From Bacteroidia bacterium (GTDB lineage: Bacteria; Bacteroidota; Bacteroidia; Flavobacteriales_D; Sanyastnellaceae): a stretch of 64,000 bases of DNA. The stretch is from assembly GCA_030427925.1 (NCBI GenBank), contig JAUICJ010000010.1, forward strand, positions 31,596-95,595. The letters run 5' to 3'. This document shows positions 48,093-56,797 of the stretch, one piece after another. How positions within the stretch are numbered: the first letter of the stretch is position 1; every line of letters begins with the position of its first letter. Position numbers and translations under genes: made by a program. The notes beneath the pieces are model-generated. The model searched no databases. It saw only the letters and a list, made by a program, of their open reading frames with translations, and was not told the DNA's origin.

Positions 48093-50863
48093 GCGCGCCC
48101 TTTTCGTTGAGCCCATCGGCTCCACACTGCCATCAAGGAACCGATGGTCATCAAGATCACGCCGATCCACAACACGTTGATCAAGGGGAAAATCGCCGCT
48201 TGCATGACCACGAAATCCCGCCTCACCGATTCGTGCTCCCAAACGGTCCACTCAATCGCCTCGGTCATCGGATCAAACCGGTCGATTCGGAACCGCAATC
48301 CCCAGTCCTCCGCCACGTACAAATCCGGAATGATGAGCGAATCGCGCACGATGTAAAGCGGTTCATGCGGCGCCTCCTTCCCCTTGTCCTTCAACGTGAT
48401 GCACGCAGCCAAGGCCAAATCCCGCTCCAACAACCCCAACTCCGGCCGCTCCTCATCCCGAACCGCCCGCAGCGAATCCAACCGCACCAAGACGCTGCCC
48501 AACAGCACGCTGTCGCCCACCGCCAATTGCGACTCCCGCCCACCGAGCCAGCCTTCCTCGTCCGTTTCCGGCGGCGACACCCGTCCCCACTTGATGTGCG
48601 TGTACAAATCCCGGTCCCACCAATGCCGCGTATCCGGCTCCGGCGCATTCCCCATGCGCTCGTTCAATTGGATCTGCGGATCCAACGAGAACAGGAAGTC
48701 CCCAGGCACGCCCGCCTCCCACCGCATCGCCTGCCGCGCTTGACGTGGGTTCGGAAAGGGAACGAACTGCCAGTGCGCCTCCATGTCCTCATCGAATCGG
48801 GAAGAAGCGAAGTGCTCGTCGATGGCCTGAAAAACCATGCCGTCCACCAGGACCACGTCGCCCGGCAGGTACTGCTTCGGATCGCTCTCGAAGTAATCCA
48901 TGCGGAACTTCACGTGAATGCCTTCCGTCCGAGGCGCCACGTACGAGATGAAATACGGCCCCATCGGCAGCGTGTCGCCTTGCATCAGCAGCAGGTCTTC
49001 CCGGTTGTTGAGTTCCTCGTTGAGCGTGGCCAAATCACCGATTCGGTTTTGCGAGATGATCTCCTTTTGGGAAGTCGAAAGCACTGCCCCGAACAACACG
49101 AGCGCAAACCCGACGTGCGCCAACGGCGACCCCCATTGCTTCCAATTCGAGCCGGCCACCTTGCGCAGGTAACGGAAGTTCGACGATGCCGCGAACACGG
49201 CGGCCGCCAGCAACGCCACCCGCGGCGCCTCCCACGCTTCGAAGTCGTAAAAAACAAGCACGCCCACGAGCCCAAGCAACGCCACACCGTAGGCGACGTA
49301 GAGTTCTTTCCGGATGGTTTCGAGCTTCGTTTGCTTGTACTTCAGCCACTGCGTCATGCCGATGAGCGCGAGGATGAGCACCGCGAGGGGCACCTGAACC
49401 AGGTGATACGTGCGGTCCAAATCCGTGCCCGGCGCCATGTCATGCTGCGCCCACGTCTCGATCACGCCACTGCCCGTCGCATCGGCCAGCCATTGGAGTG
49501 GCGTCGAGAACGGTTCCAGCAGGGCATTGAAAACGGGAATGGACGTTTGCCACGTGATGTGCACCGCCGAAACCAGCAGGAGCAAGCTGCCCACGAACAT
49601 CCAGAAATCGCGCGACCAGAGCGCGTCCTCCTCCGTGCTGCTTTCGATGTCCTTGCGGTACGCAGCAATCGCCATGCCTGCGAGCGTCACCAGCACCCCG
49701 ACCAGCGCTTCCACCACCCAGCCCTTCAGCAGCACGATGGCCCATGGAGCCAGCAAGGCCACTGCCCGCCAGCGCCGCTTCGGGGATTGCAACAGCATCA
49801 CGTGCGCCAGCACCGTAAACGCGAGGAGGTAAGTGAGGAGTTGGGGCAGGATGCCGGAATCGACAAAGGAGTGAACGGAGGTGTCGCCCAGGATGCCGGA
49901 TTTGGTCAAGAACGTGCTGTACACCACCAGCAGGAAGCTGATGAGCGGGAAATAGAAGGTGCTGAAGAGCGCGGTGGGACGTTTCCGGTTTTGGTTGACC
50001 AAAAGCAAATGCGCCCCAGCCGTCAACGTGATCCAAGGAACCAACGACGAATTCTCCACGGGATCCCAAGCCCAGAACCCCCCGAAGCTCAGCGCTTCGT
50101 AGGCCCAAGCACCTCCCATGAGGATGCCAAGTCCCAAAATCCCAACACCGAAGAACGACCAGCGCAACGCCGGCTTCATCCAACTCCGGTCCTGGCGGTT
50201 GCGCAGTCCGGCAATCGCCAAGGCGAACGGAATGGCCGTCGAGGCGAACCCGAGGAACAGGGTCGGTGGGTGAATGGTCATCCAGTAATTCTGCAACAGG
50301 GGATTCAACCCTTGGCCGTCGGCGAAAAACGGCAGCGAGAGGTAGTCCGGTCGCATCGTCCACGGCAGGCCGATGTTCTCCGGCGCGTTCCGCATGAACA
50401 AAAACGGATCGAGGCCGAGTTGGAAATCGCCGAAGTACACCCCGAGCAGCATCGTCGTCAAGAAGAACTCAATGGCCGCAAGTACCGCCATGGCTGTAGC
50501 TGTGAACGCGTGCTTGCCGCGCATGAGCACGAGGCCCAACACGTTGTGCCAGAACATCCACATCAAGAACCCCCCTTCCTGACCGCCCCAGAACGCGCTG
50601 AAAATGAAGCGCATGGGCATGACGTTGTTCAGGTGTTTCCAGATGTATTGGAACTCATACCGGTGGCCGATGAACAAGGCAAAAACCAAGGCAATCGCCC
50701 CGAAGATGGACACCGCATGAACGGTGAACGCTCGCCGTGCAAACCGCTCCCAACCCGCCAAATACGCCACCACCGCGAGGAGTGAACTCGCCAATGCCAA
50801 CGCAATCAGGCCGCGACCCATTTCCGCGACCACGGTCCATTCTCCGACGTAGGCGATGTCCAT
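48089..50863 (-). CDS. ccmF: Cytochrome c maturation heme lyase subunit CcmF
   Basis: 924 residues, longer than the roughly 650 of enterobacterial CcmF because of a large soluble periplasmic part (about 640-880) before the last helix. Multiple membrane helices with WGGQEGGFLMWMFW and the WWD heme-binding motif GGFWAWDPVENSSLVPW. It joins heme from CcmE to apocytochrome c in the periplasm. Its ATG overlaps the ccmE stop by 1 bp. Confidence 0.94.
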   Translation of the reverse strand: MDIAYVGEWTVVAEMGRGLIALALASSLLAVVAYLAGWERFARRAFTVHAVSIFGAIALVFALFIGHRYEFQYIWKHLNNVMPMRFIFSAFWGGQEGGFLMWMFWHNVLGLVLMRGKHAFTATAMAVLAAIEFFLTTMLLGVYFGDFQLGLDPFLFMRNAPENIGLPWTMRPDYLSLPFFADGQGLNPLLQNYWMTIHPPTLFLGFASTAIPFALAIAGLRNRQDRSWMKPALRWSFFGVGILGLGILMGGAWAYEALSFGGFWAWDPVENSSLVPWITLTAGAHLLLVNQNRKRPTALFSTFYFPLISFLLVVYSTFLTKSGILGDTSVHSFVDSGILPQLLTYLLAFTVLAHVMLLQSPKRRWRAVALLAPWAIVLLKGWVVEALVGVLVTLAGMAIAAYRKDIESSTEEDALWSRDFWMFVGSLLLLVSAVHITWQTSIPVFNALLEPFSTPLQWLADATGSGVIETWAQHDMAPGTDLDRTYHLVQVPLAVLILALIGMTQWLKYKQTKLETIRKELYVAYGVALLGLVGVLVFYDFEAWEAPRVALLAAAVFAASSNFRYLRKVAGSNWKQWGSPLAHVGFALVLFGAVLSTSQKEIISQNRIGDLATLNEELNNREDLLLMQGDTLPMGPYFISYVAPRTEGIHVKFRMDYFESDPKQYLPGDVVLVDGMVFQAIDEHFASSRFDEDMEAHWQFVPFPNPRQARQAMRWEAGVPGDFLFSLDPQIQLNERMGNAPEPDTRHWWDRDLYTHIKWGRVSPPETDEEGWLGGRESQLAVGDSVLLGSVLVRLDSLRAVRDEERPELGLLERDLALAACITLKDKGKEAPHEPLYIVRDSLIIPDLYVAEDWGLRFRIDRFDPMTEAIEWTVWEHESVRRDFVVMQAAIFPLINVLWIGVILMTIGSLMAVWSRWAQRKGRA

Positions 50864-51273
50864 TACGCGCCTGCCGTCTGGGTGTCCTCGCCGAGCACGT
50901 GATTCTGCTCGTTGTACTTCGACGGGCACTTCATGAGCATGCGGTCAGCGTGGAAGGTTTGGCCGTCAAAGTGGCCATAGAGGTCAATGGATTCGGAATT
51001 TTCCAAGCCCGTTGGCTTCGCTTCGTAGAGGTGAACCTGGGCCACGTTGCCTTCGCGATCCCGCATGGTGAACCGGGTCAAACCCGCATCCACTTGGGGG
51101 TCATACACGACCGGTTCTTCCCGGACGAGGGTCCCCGAGACTTTATAGGTGGAGGCGTCGCCTGCCGCTGCTTCGGGGAACGAAACCGAACGCGCCGTCG
51201 AGGTGAGGGTGGCGATGAGCGTGCCGACCATGCCCGCCGTCAACAACAACAAAATGAGGTGAGATCGTTTCAT
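50863..51273 (-). CDS. ccmE: Heme chaperone CcmE, Cys-type
   Basis: 136 residues. One N-terminal membrane anchor (about 5-22) and an OB-fold periplasmic domain (about 38-115) with YKVSGTLVREEPVVYDP. The position of the canonical heme-linking His is Cys116 in KCPSKYNEQN, giving the CxxxY form (Cys116, Tyr120) known from sulfate reducers and archaea in place of HxxxY. It carries heme covalently from CcmC to CcmF. It overlaps ccmD and ccmF at its two ends. Confidence 0.93.
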   Translation of the reverse strand: MKRSHLILLLLTAGMVGTLIATLTSTARSVSFPEAAAGDASTYKVSGTLVREEPVVYDPQVDAGLTRFTMRDREGNVAQVHLYEAKPTGLENSESIDLYGHFDGQTFHADRMLMKCPSKYNEQNHVLGEDTQTAGA

Positions 51274-51503
51274 GAGCGTTTCGGAGTGATGGGGGTGGAA
51301 GAGTTCGAACGGTTTGGGCGCTGCTCGGCTTCTTTCAATCGCGCTTCCAGCGCGTTCAAGCGGCGTCCGGCTTGCGCCATCCAGAGCAGCAAGCCGATGA
51401 GGATCAAGGCCGCAACGCCGACCACCACGCCGGCCTTGCCTGCGCCAAGGAACAAGCCCTCGATGGGATGGGGGACGATGGTGAGGAAGTCAAAGTGCAT
51501 CAT
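51270..51503 (-). CDS. ccmD: CcmD-like small membrane protein
   Basis: 77 residues. One membrane helix (VVVGVAALILIGLLLWMAQ) is followed by a charged stretch (RRLNALEARLKEAEQR), the usual form of CcmD, which helps release holo-CcmE from CcmC. The sequence itself is not strongly conserved in this family, so position between ccmC and ccmE carries most of the weight. Two consecutive ATG codons (51503 and 51500) could start it. Confidence 0.75.
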   Translation of the reverse strand: MMHFDFLTIVPHPIEGLFLGAGKAGVVVGVAALILIGLLLWMAQAGRRLNALEARLKEAEQRPNRSNSSTPITPKRS

Positions 51504-52522
51504 GGTTCCAATCGATTGATTCGGCGGCTCAGCGATTCCATGCGCAGCCGCAGACGGTACATGCCCATTCCAAGCAGGATCCAGCCGATGACGGCGGGGT
51601 AAAAGACGACCCGAAGACTGCTGTCCAAATCGTAGGTGTTGAAGCCCGGATTGCCGCCCTTTCCGGGATGCAGGCTCTCGTTGAACCGCGGGAAAATCAT
51701 CAGCAGGATGATGAGCAGGACAAAGGCGAACAGGTTGAACACCGCCGAAATCCGCGCCCGCAAGACGGGGTCATCCACCGCGGCGCGCAGCACGAGGTAG
51801 CCCGCATACACGAGGACCGTGACCAGCGCGCCGTTGAGCTGCGGATCGCTCGCCACCCACCAGTCGCCCCAGGTAAACCGCGCCCAAAGCGATCCGGTGA
51901 CCAAGCCGATGACCCCGAAGAACAGCCCGGTTTGGGCCGACGTGACGGCCCGCTCATCGGCGAGGCCGAGGGTCTTTGCTCCAAGGTGCCGGATGGACTG
52001 AGCGAAGCTGATGCCCATCAAAAAAAACATGGTGAACCACATCGGAACGTGCAGCATCAGGTTCCGGATGGTTTCGAAAATCTGGGGCTGGAACGGAAAA
52101 TGGAAGCCGAGCTGGTTGCTGCCGTCCAACACATCCACCGGAGCGTATCGATGCGTTGGAACCAGCACGGCGCTCTCCACGAAGAACGCGTTTCCAAGCG
52201 ATAAGGTCCCGTCGATGGGCGATTGAACGTACAGGTCGAGGGAGCGCTTGTGCAGGGTGTCCGGCCATTCCGGTCGCAGGAGCAGCCGGTGGTCGTTCAC
52301 CACCTCGAACGCGAGGGGGAACAACCGGTCTTGCGTGCCAGCGAAGATGCGGAGCTGATCGGGGCTTGAGGCGAAGTGCGTGCCGTGGGCGATGACCTGG
52401 GTTTGGCCTTGCTCATCCGCCATCACTTCCACCAAACCCGGGCCCAGCGGCACCCAAGCGACCAGCGCAAACACGTACAGCAACAGCGCGACTCCAACAG
52501 CCGTAAAACCTCGATGATTCAT
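51500..52522 (-). CDS. ccmC: Heme transporter/handling protein CcmC (CcsA superfamily)
   Basis: 340 residues. A non-standard N-terminal part has one helix (VALLLYVFALVAWVPLG) and a periplasmic domain (about 35-145) with no known function. The CcmC core follows with a tryptophan-rich heme motif FTWGDWWVASDPQLN and flanking histidines (MLHVPMWF). It loads heme on CcmE. Canonical CcmC is about 245 residues, so the extra N-terminal domain is notable. Confidence 0.92.
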   Translation of the reverse strand: MNHRGFTAVGVALLLYVFALVAWVPLGPGLVEVMADEQGQTQVIAHGTHFASSPDQLRIFAGTQDRLFPLAFEVVNDHRLLLRPEWPDTLHKRSLDLYVQSPIDGTLSLGNAFFVESAVLVPTHRYAPVDVLDGSNQLGFHFPFQPQIFETIRNLMLHVPMWFTMFFLMGISFAQSIRHLGAKTLGLADERAVTSAQTGLFFGVIGLVTGSLWARFTWGDWWVASDPQLNGALVTVLVYAGYLVLRAAVDDPVLRARISAVFNLFAFVLLIILLMIFPRFNESLHPGKGGNPGFNTYDLDSSLRVVFYPAVIGWILLGMGMYRLRLRMESLSRRINRLEP

Positions 52523-52528
52523 GCGGAA

Positions 52529-53215
52529 TTAATCACGCCAAAGGTAAGGGAACAACACCAAGCCAAAGGCCGTAATGCCCCCCGCCAAGGCTCCCAAAAA
52601 AAGCAAGTTTTCCACCGTTTCTTCCCCAGACAAACCGCTCAACAAGTCATTGCCGAAGCGCGTAGCCACCAGCACGATGGGCACAATGAGCGGCAACCCC
52701 ATCACGGCCGTGAGTCCAAATCCCGCACCCGCCAGCGCAGCAATGGCCGCCAGCAAGGTCAGGCAACTCGCCAGCGCCCAGCCCGCCAATTCCAACCCCG
52801 CGAACAACCACCAACCGCGTCCTCCCACCAAATGGTCCGTCCCCAAGAACAAAGAAAACGCCGCAAAAACCAGCGCCGCCAGCACCGTCATGAGCGCCCA
52901 ATGGTACAGGGTTCGCGCCAGCATCCATTCCAGCGGACGCACGATGTGCGTGAGGTATTGGCGGTTCTCCGGGCGGTCATCCGCATGGGGGCGAGCCATG
53001 GCATTGAATGCCGTAAAAATCAAAACGATCCAAATCAGTGCGTTCCAGCTTTCGGCTCCAGCGTCGTCGCCCACCGACTGGAAGGCAGCGTAGACCGAGG
53101 ACAGGGCGAAGAGGAGGAGGCCGATGAGTGCGTGACCTTGCCGAAATTCCACGCGCAGCGTGTGCTGAACGAGGAACGCAACGCGCTGAAAGCTGAAGGC
53201 ACGGGGTGCAGGCAT
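52529..53215 (-). CDS. ccmB: Heme exporter protein CcmB
   Basis: 228 residues with six membrane helices. CcmB features are EFRQGHALIGLLLFALSSVY, ARPHADDRPENRQYL and GFGLTAVMGLPLIVPIVL. It is the permease part of the CcmAB complex that drives release of holo-CcmE. The ATPase ccmA is not adjacent, and the gene upstream is an exonuclease. The start at 53215 (MPAPRAFSFQRVAFL) is two bases after that gene's stop. Confidence 0.92.
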   Translation of the reverse strand: MPAPRAFSFQRVAFLVQHTLRVEFRQGHALIGLLLFALSSVYAAFQSVGDDAGAESWNALIWIVLIFTAFNAMARPHADDRPENRQYLTHIVRPLEWMLARTLYHWALMTVLAALVFAAFSLFLGTDHLVGGRGWWLFAGLELAGWALASCLTLLAAIAALAGAGFGLTAVMGLPLIVPIVLVATRFGNDLLSGLSGEETVENLLFLGALAGGITAFGLVLFPYLWRD

Positions 53216-53217
53216 CG

Positions 53218-53775
53218 TCAAGATTCCACGAGCGACATCGGCCGCGCGATGGCCTGGAACAGGCGGGCCATGTTGCGCGCGTCTTCGATGGCGCGGTGCT
53301 GCGTGCCCGAATATTCCAACCCCTCGAGCTTCATCGCGTTTTTCAATCCGATTTGGTTCTTCGAGCCTTTCCAACGGCTGTAGTGCATTTGCAAGCAGGC
53401 GTGGTACCGCAGCCACGGAAGTTCCATTTGGTGCAACCTGGCGTCGAGCAGCAATTGGCGCTTGTCGAACTCGCCCCAGCTCATGAGCACGGCCCGGACC
53501 TCGTTGGGGTTGATCCAATCTTCGAAGTCCAGCACCACCTCGTCGAAATGCCCAGCAGGATCCACATCGCGCTGGGTAATCGATGTGAGCTTGGTGCAGA
53601 ACGGGCTGATTTTCGGGTGCAATGTCGGCTTGACAAACGAACAGAACTCATCAATGATTTCAAGGCGTTCGTTCACTTTCACGGCCCCGATTTCGATGAC
53701 CTCCACCTGCTTCGGTTTCGGGCTTCGCCAACAGGTGGCCTCAAGGTCATAAATGATGAAGTGACGTTGGGACAT
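53218..53775 (-). CDS. DEDDh 3'-5' exonuclease (ERI-1/KapD-like)
   Basis: 185 residues. Exo I is IYDLEATCW (Asp, Glu), Exo II is near VLMSWGEFDKRQL (Asp), and Exo III is HRAIEDARNMARL (His and Asp). Size and the CTKLTSIT segment match the ERI1/KapD group of stand-alone RNA or DNA exonucleases. It leads the ccm operon, probably by chance of position. A perfect promoter core lies 7 nt before the ATG. Confidence 0.9.
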   Translation of the reverse strand: MSQRHFIIYDLEATCWRSPKPKQVEVIEIGAVKVNERLEIIDEFCSFVKPTLHPKISPFCTKLTSITQRDVDPAGHFDEVVLDFEDWINPNEVRAVLMSWGEFDKRQLLLDARLHQMELPWLRYHACLQMHYSRWKGSKNQIGLKNAMKLEGLEYSGTQHRAIEDARNMARLFQAIARPMSLVES

Positions 53776-53782
53776 GCAGGCG

Positions 53783-53790
53783 CAAAGATA
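53783..53790 (-). promoter_or_regulatory. Promoter -7 element of the exonuclease-ccm operon
   Basis: TATCTTTG on the minus strand is an exact TAnnTTTG, 7 nt before the ATG at 53775. Confidence 0.6.
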
Positions 53791-53803
53791 GCAGAGCGCG
53801 CGC

Positions 53804-53811
53804 TACCTTAG
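53804..53811 (+). promoter_or_regulatory. Possible promoter -7 element of the sirtuin gene
   Basis: TACCTTAG has one mismatch to TAnnTTTG and lies 4 nt before the ATG at 53816, back to back with the exonuclease promoter. Confidence 0.4.
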
Positions 53812-53815
53812 AACC

Positions 53816-54529
53816 ATGAGCACGACATTGAAACGACCGCGTCGATTGGCCGTCTTCACCGGTGCGGGCATGAGCACGGAAAGCGGCGTGGATGCATTCC
53901 GGACGAAAGGGGGCATTTGGCAGCGTTTCAGGGTGGAAGATGTGGCCACGCCAGCGGGGTGGGAGCGGGACCCCGATTTGGTCACGGAGTTTTACAACAG
54001 GAGGCGCAAACAACTGATGGAGGAAGCGAAGCCCCATCGGGGACACGTGCTTCTTGCGGCGTTGGAAGCTCATTTTCCGGTGGATGTGATCACCCAAAAC
54101 GTGGACGACCTGCACGGGCGCGCCGGATCTTCCAGCGTGTTGCACCTGCACGGGGAGCTTCGGCGCGTGCGCAGTTCGGGGCCCAGCGGCAAGTCGGTTG
54201 TTTGGCCGAAGTGGGAGGTGCGCGCGACCGATCGCTGCCCGGATGGTTACCGCTGGCGGCCCGATGTGGTTTGGTTCGGCGAGGCCGTGCCGCACATCGA
54301 TGCAGCTGCAGAGCGCGTTTCCCAGGCGGACGCCTTGCTCGTAATCGGCACGTCACTGAACGTTTATCCCGCGGCCGGCTTGGTCGGAGTGGCCGCTCAC
54401 GGGGCTCCCGTTTACGTCATCGATCCCGGGGAAGTCCACGTTCCGGGGGCTCACCTGCTGCGCACGACCGCATCGAACGGCGTGGAGCAGCTGTGGCAGG
54501 CGTGGCTGCCGGACGTGCCGTTGCCCTGA
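53816..54529 (+). CDS. cobB: Sir2-family NAD-dependent deacylase, class III-like
   Basis: 237 residues. NAD-binding FTGAGMSTESGVDAFR, the TQNVDDLHGRAG motif, and catalytic His112 in LHLHGEL. Tyr60 and Arg63 in FYNRRRKQL match the YxxR pair that selects succinyl or malonyl lysine in class III sirtuins. The four zinc cysteines are mostly gone: the zinc-module region (about 117-150) holds only one Cys (DRCPDGY). It removes acyl groups from lysine in the cytoplasm, by family knowledge. Confidence 0.9.
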   Translation: MSTTLKRPRRLAVFTGAGMSTESGVDAFRTKGGIWQRFRVEDVATPAGWERDPDLVTEFYNRRRKQLMEEAKPHRGHVLLAALEAHFPVDVITQNVDDLHGRAGSSSVLHLHGELRRVRSSGPSGKSVVWPKWEVRATDRCPDGYRWRPDVVWFGEAVPHIDAAAERVSQADALLVIGTSLNVYPAAGLVGVAAHGAPVYVIDPGEVHVPGAHLLRTTASNGVEQLWQAWLPDVPLP

Positions 54530-54530
54530 T

Positions 54531-56027
54531 TCAGCTCCGTTGGGTCCGCCAAGCCGAACGCTTCGCCGTCCGCGGCCTAGGCGCTAAGGCAGGCGCGGCC
54601 TGTTGAACGGCTCCGACGGCGAGGCCAGCGAGGACCTCCGGAGCACAAGCGACCGCTCGTTGCTCCGCTTCAGCGCTGTGGTAGAGCCCGACGAAGTGCG
54701 TGTCGAATTGCCCCGAGCGGAACGCTTCGTGGTCCACGGCGAACCGCCCAAAATCCAGCGTCGTCTCGACTCCGATGATTTCGTACGCGTCAATGGCTCG
54801 AATCATTCGGTCGATGGCGGCTTCGCGGGTGGGACCGTGCACGACGAGCTTGGCGAGCATGGGATCGTAATGGATGGCCACTTCGCCGCCTTCCTCGACG
54901 CCATCGTCCACCCGAATGCCCGGTCCGACCGGCGTGCGGTAGCGCGTGAGCGTCCCGGTGGCCGGCAGGAAGCCTTCGGCGGTGTTTTCGGCGTAGACCC
55001 GCACCTCGAGGGCATGGCCTTGAATGCTCAAGTCCGCTTGGGTGAAGGAAAGCGGGTGGCCTTCCGCGATTCGGATTTGTTCTCGGACCAAATCCACTCC
55101 CGTAATGCACTCCGTCACCGGGTGCTCCACTTGGAGGCGGGTGTTCATTTCCAGGAAGTAAAACCGCATTTGGTCATCGAGCAGGAATTCCACGGTTCCT
55201 GCTCCCACGTAGCCGCAACTCCGCGCCACTTCCACCGCGCACGCTCCCATCTCCTCCCGGAGCGCTTCCGTCAACACGGCCGAGGGCGCTTCTTCCACGA
55301 CCTTCTGGTGGCGCCGTTGGATGCTGCATTCCCGTTCGAACAGGTGGACCACGTTGCCGTGCTCGTCCGCAAGCACCTGCACTTCAATGTGCCGGGGCGA
55401 GGTGACAAACCGCTCCAAGAACACGCTGCCGTCCCCAAACGAATTGACGGCTTCCGAAACCGCCCGTTCGAATTGGCTGGCCAAATCTTCAGGACGTTCC
55501 ACCACCCGCATGCCCTTGCCCCCGCCCCCGGCGCTTGCCTTGATGAGCAAAGGGTACCCGATCTCTTCCGCCACTTCCCGAGCGGCCTCGGGATCGGTGA
55601 TGGCGTGGGCCGTTCCAGGCACCAGCGGCACATTCCGCTTCATGACCGTTTCCTTTGCGGCGAGTTTCGACCCCATGGTTTCGATGGCGTGCGCTTCCGG
55701 TCCGATGAATCGAATCCCCGCGGCGCGCACCTCCGTTGCAAACGCCGCGTTCTCTGAAAGGAATCCGTAGCCCGGGTGGATGGCGTCTGCTCCCGTGGCG
55801 CGCGCTGCTTCGAGGATGCGATCGGTCACGAGGTAGCTCTGTGAGGAGGGCGCAGGCCCGATGTGCACGGCTTCATCCGCGAAACGGGCGAAGGGCGCGT
55901 TGCGGTCAGCATCGGAATACACCGCGACGGTGGCGATGCCCATCTCGCGGGCAGTGCGCATGACGCGGAGGGCGATTTCGCCGCGGTTCGCAACGAGGAT
56001 TTTTCGAATGGGGAGGGGTGTGGCCAT
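54531..56027 (-). CDS. accC: Biotin carboxylase subunit of an acyl-CoA carboxylase
   Basis: 498 residues, ATP-grasp. KILVANRGEIALRVMRTA begins the domain, then KASAGGGGKGMRVV (glycine-rich ATP loop), HIEVQVLADEHGN, FLEMNTRLQVEHPVTE and the C-terminal biotin carboxylase domain. It charges biotin on a carrier protein. The length and ending, with about 45 extra Ala-rich residues, fit a propionyl- or acetyl-CoA carboxylase subunit, but no carrier or carboxyltransferase gene is next to it. The start at 56027 (MATPLPIRKILVANRGE) is chosen over the longer open frame. Confidence 0.92.
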   Translation of the reverse strand: MATPLPIRKILVANRGEIALRVMRTAREMGIATVAVYSDADRNAPFARFADEAVHIGPAPSSQSYLVTDRILEAARATGADAIHPGYGFLSENAAFATEVRAAGIRFIGPEAHAIETMGSKLAAKETVMKRNVPLVPGTAHAITDPEAAREVAEEIGYPLLIKASAGGGGKGMRVVERPEDLASQFERAVSEAVNSFGDGSVFLERFVTSPRHIEVQVLADEHGNVVHLFERECSIQRRHQKVVEEAPSAVLTEALREEMGACAVEVARSCGYVGAGTVEFLLDDQMRFYFLEMNTRLQVEHPVTECITGVDLVREQIRIAEGHPLSFTQADLSIQGHALEVRVYAENTAEGFLPATGTLTRYRTPVGPGIRVDDGVEEGGEVAIHYDPMLAKLVVHGPTREAAIDRMIRAIDAYEIIGVETTLDFGRFAVDHEAFRSGQFDTHFVGLYHSAEAEQRAVACAPEVLAGLAVGAVQQAAPALAPRPRTAKRSAWRTQRS

Positions 56028-56091
56028 GGGGTTGCGTTGTGGTGCAAAGATGGGCCGCTTCGGACCAAATCCCACGAAACAATCGGGCACG

Positions 56092-56194
56092 AAAAAAGGG
56101 CAAGCGATTCTTATCGCGCCGCTACAACCGCCTGCCCTTGCTTCCTTCCGGACCTGGGGGGTTCAGCGGGAGCTGGCCGTAAGAGACTTGCCCC
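56092..56194 (-). ncRNA. ffs: Signal recognition particle RNA (small bacterial type)
   Basis: The minus strand carries the universal SRP apical sequence CAGGTCCGGAAGGAAGCA within CCCCCC...GGGCAGG. The ends pair: GGGGCAAG at the 5' end (56194 downward) with CTTGCCC at the 3' end (56104-56098). A run of six T follows (56097-56092), so the RNA is about 97 nt plus its U-tail. It forms the RNA core of Ffh-dependent membrane targeting. A perfect promoter core ends 3 nt before the predicted 5' end. Confidence 0.95.
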
Positions 56195-56197
56195 GTG

Positions 56198-56205
56198 CAA
56201 AGATA
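56198..56205 (-). promoter_or_regulatory. Promoter -7 element of the SRP RNA gene
   Basis: TATCTTTG on the minus strand, with 3 nt between it and the first base of the terminal helix. This gives an internal measure of the distance from box to transcript start in this genome. Confidence 0.75.
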
Positions 56206-56227
56206 CCGCATTCTTTCCCGCAAACCT

Positions 56228-56235
56228 TAAATTCG
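56228..56235 (+). promoter_or_regulatory. Promoter -7 element of the DUF4199 gene
   Basis: TAAATTCG fits TAnnTTyG and lies 4 nt before the ATG at 56240. It is divergent from the SRP RNA promoter. Confidence 0.5.
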
Positions 56236-56239
56236 CCGC

Positions 56240-56767
56240 ATGAAATTGAATGCAACAGCTGTTCGACATGGGGCCGCCGTAGGTGCCGTCCAAGTCGCTT
56301 TGACCCTCATCGCATACATTGTCAACACTTCATGGTTGTTTGACCCGTGGTTTGGGCTGAGTTCTTGGGTGCTCATTTTCGTGGGCATGTACCTCGCTTT
56401 GAAGGGAATTCGGCAGGAGGAGGGCAACGTGCTCTCTTTCAAGCGAGCTTGGGGGCATGCGTACGTGGTGGCTGGAGTGAATACGCTGATTGTCATCGGA
56501 TTCAGCATCTTGTTGTACCAAATCATCGACCCGGGATTGGTTGATTTGGCAGTCAGCACTTCCATGGAGCGCATCGAAGAAGTGGCGGCGCTGATGGGCG
56601 GTGGATCGGAATTGTCGGAGGCGTTTGACCAAATGGAGCCCGAGATTCGGAAGGGGTTGTCGCCGTTGGGGCAGGCAAAGAGTGCGTTTTGGTCGCTCAT
56701 CTTTTACGCCATTCCCACGGTGATCATGGCGCTGGTGATGCGCCGGAAAGAGGACTTCGGAGCATAA
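56240..56767 (+). CDS. DUF4199 membrane protein
   Basis: 175 residues with four hydrophobic helices: about 12-30, 36-54, 72-95 and 145-165. The arrangement and the cytoplasmic GIRQEEGNVLSFKRAWGHAY segment fit DUF4199, a Bacteroidota family of unknown function. The gene next to it is a GtrB-like glycosyltransferase 30 bp downstream, a common pairing that suggests a role in polyprenyl-linked sugar transfer, as an inference. Confidence 0.83.
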   Translation: MKLNATAVRHGAAVGAVQVALTLIAYIVNTSWLFDPWFGLSSWVLIFVGMYLALKGIRQEEGNVLSFKRAWGHAYVVAGVNTLIVIGFSILLYQIIDPGLVDLAVSTSMERIEEVAALMGGGSELSEAFDQMEPEIRKGLSPLGQAKSAFWSLIFYAIPTVIMALVMRRKEDFGA

Positions 56768-56797
56768 CTTTTTCAAGCCAAATCCGTAAGTCATCCC

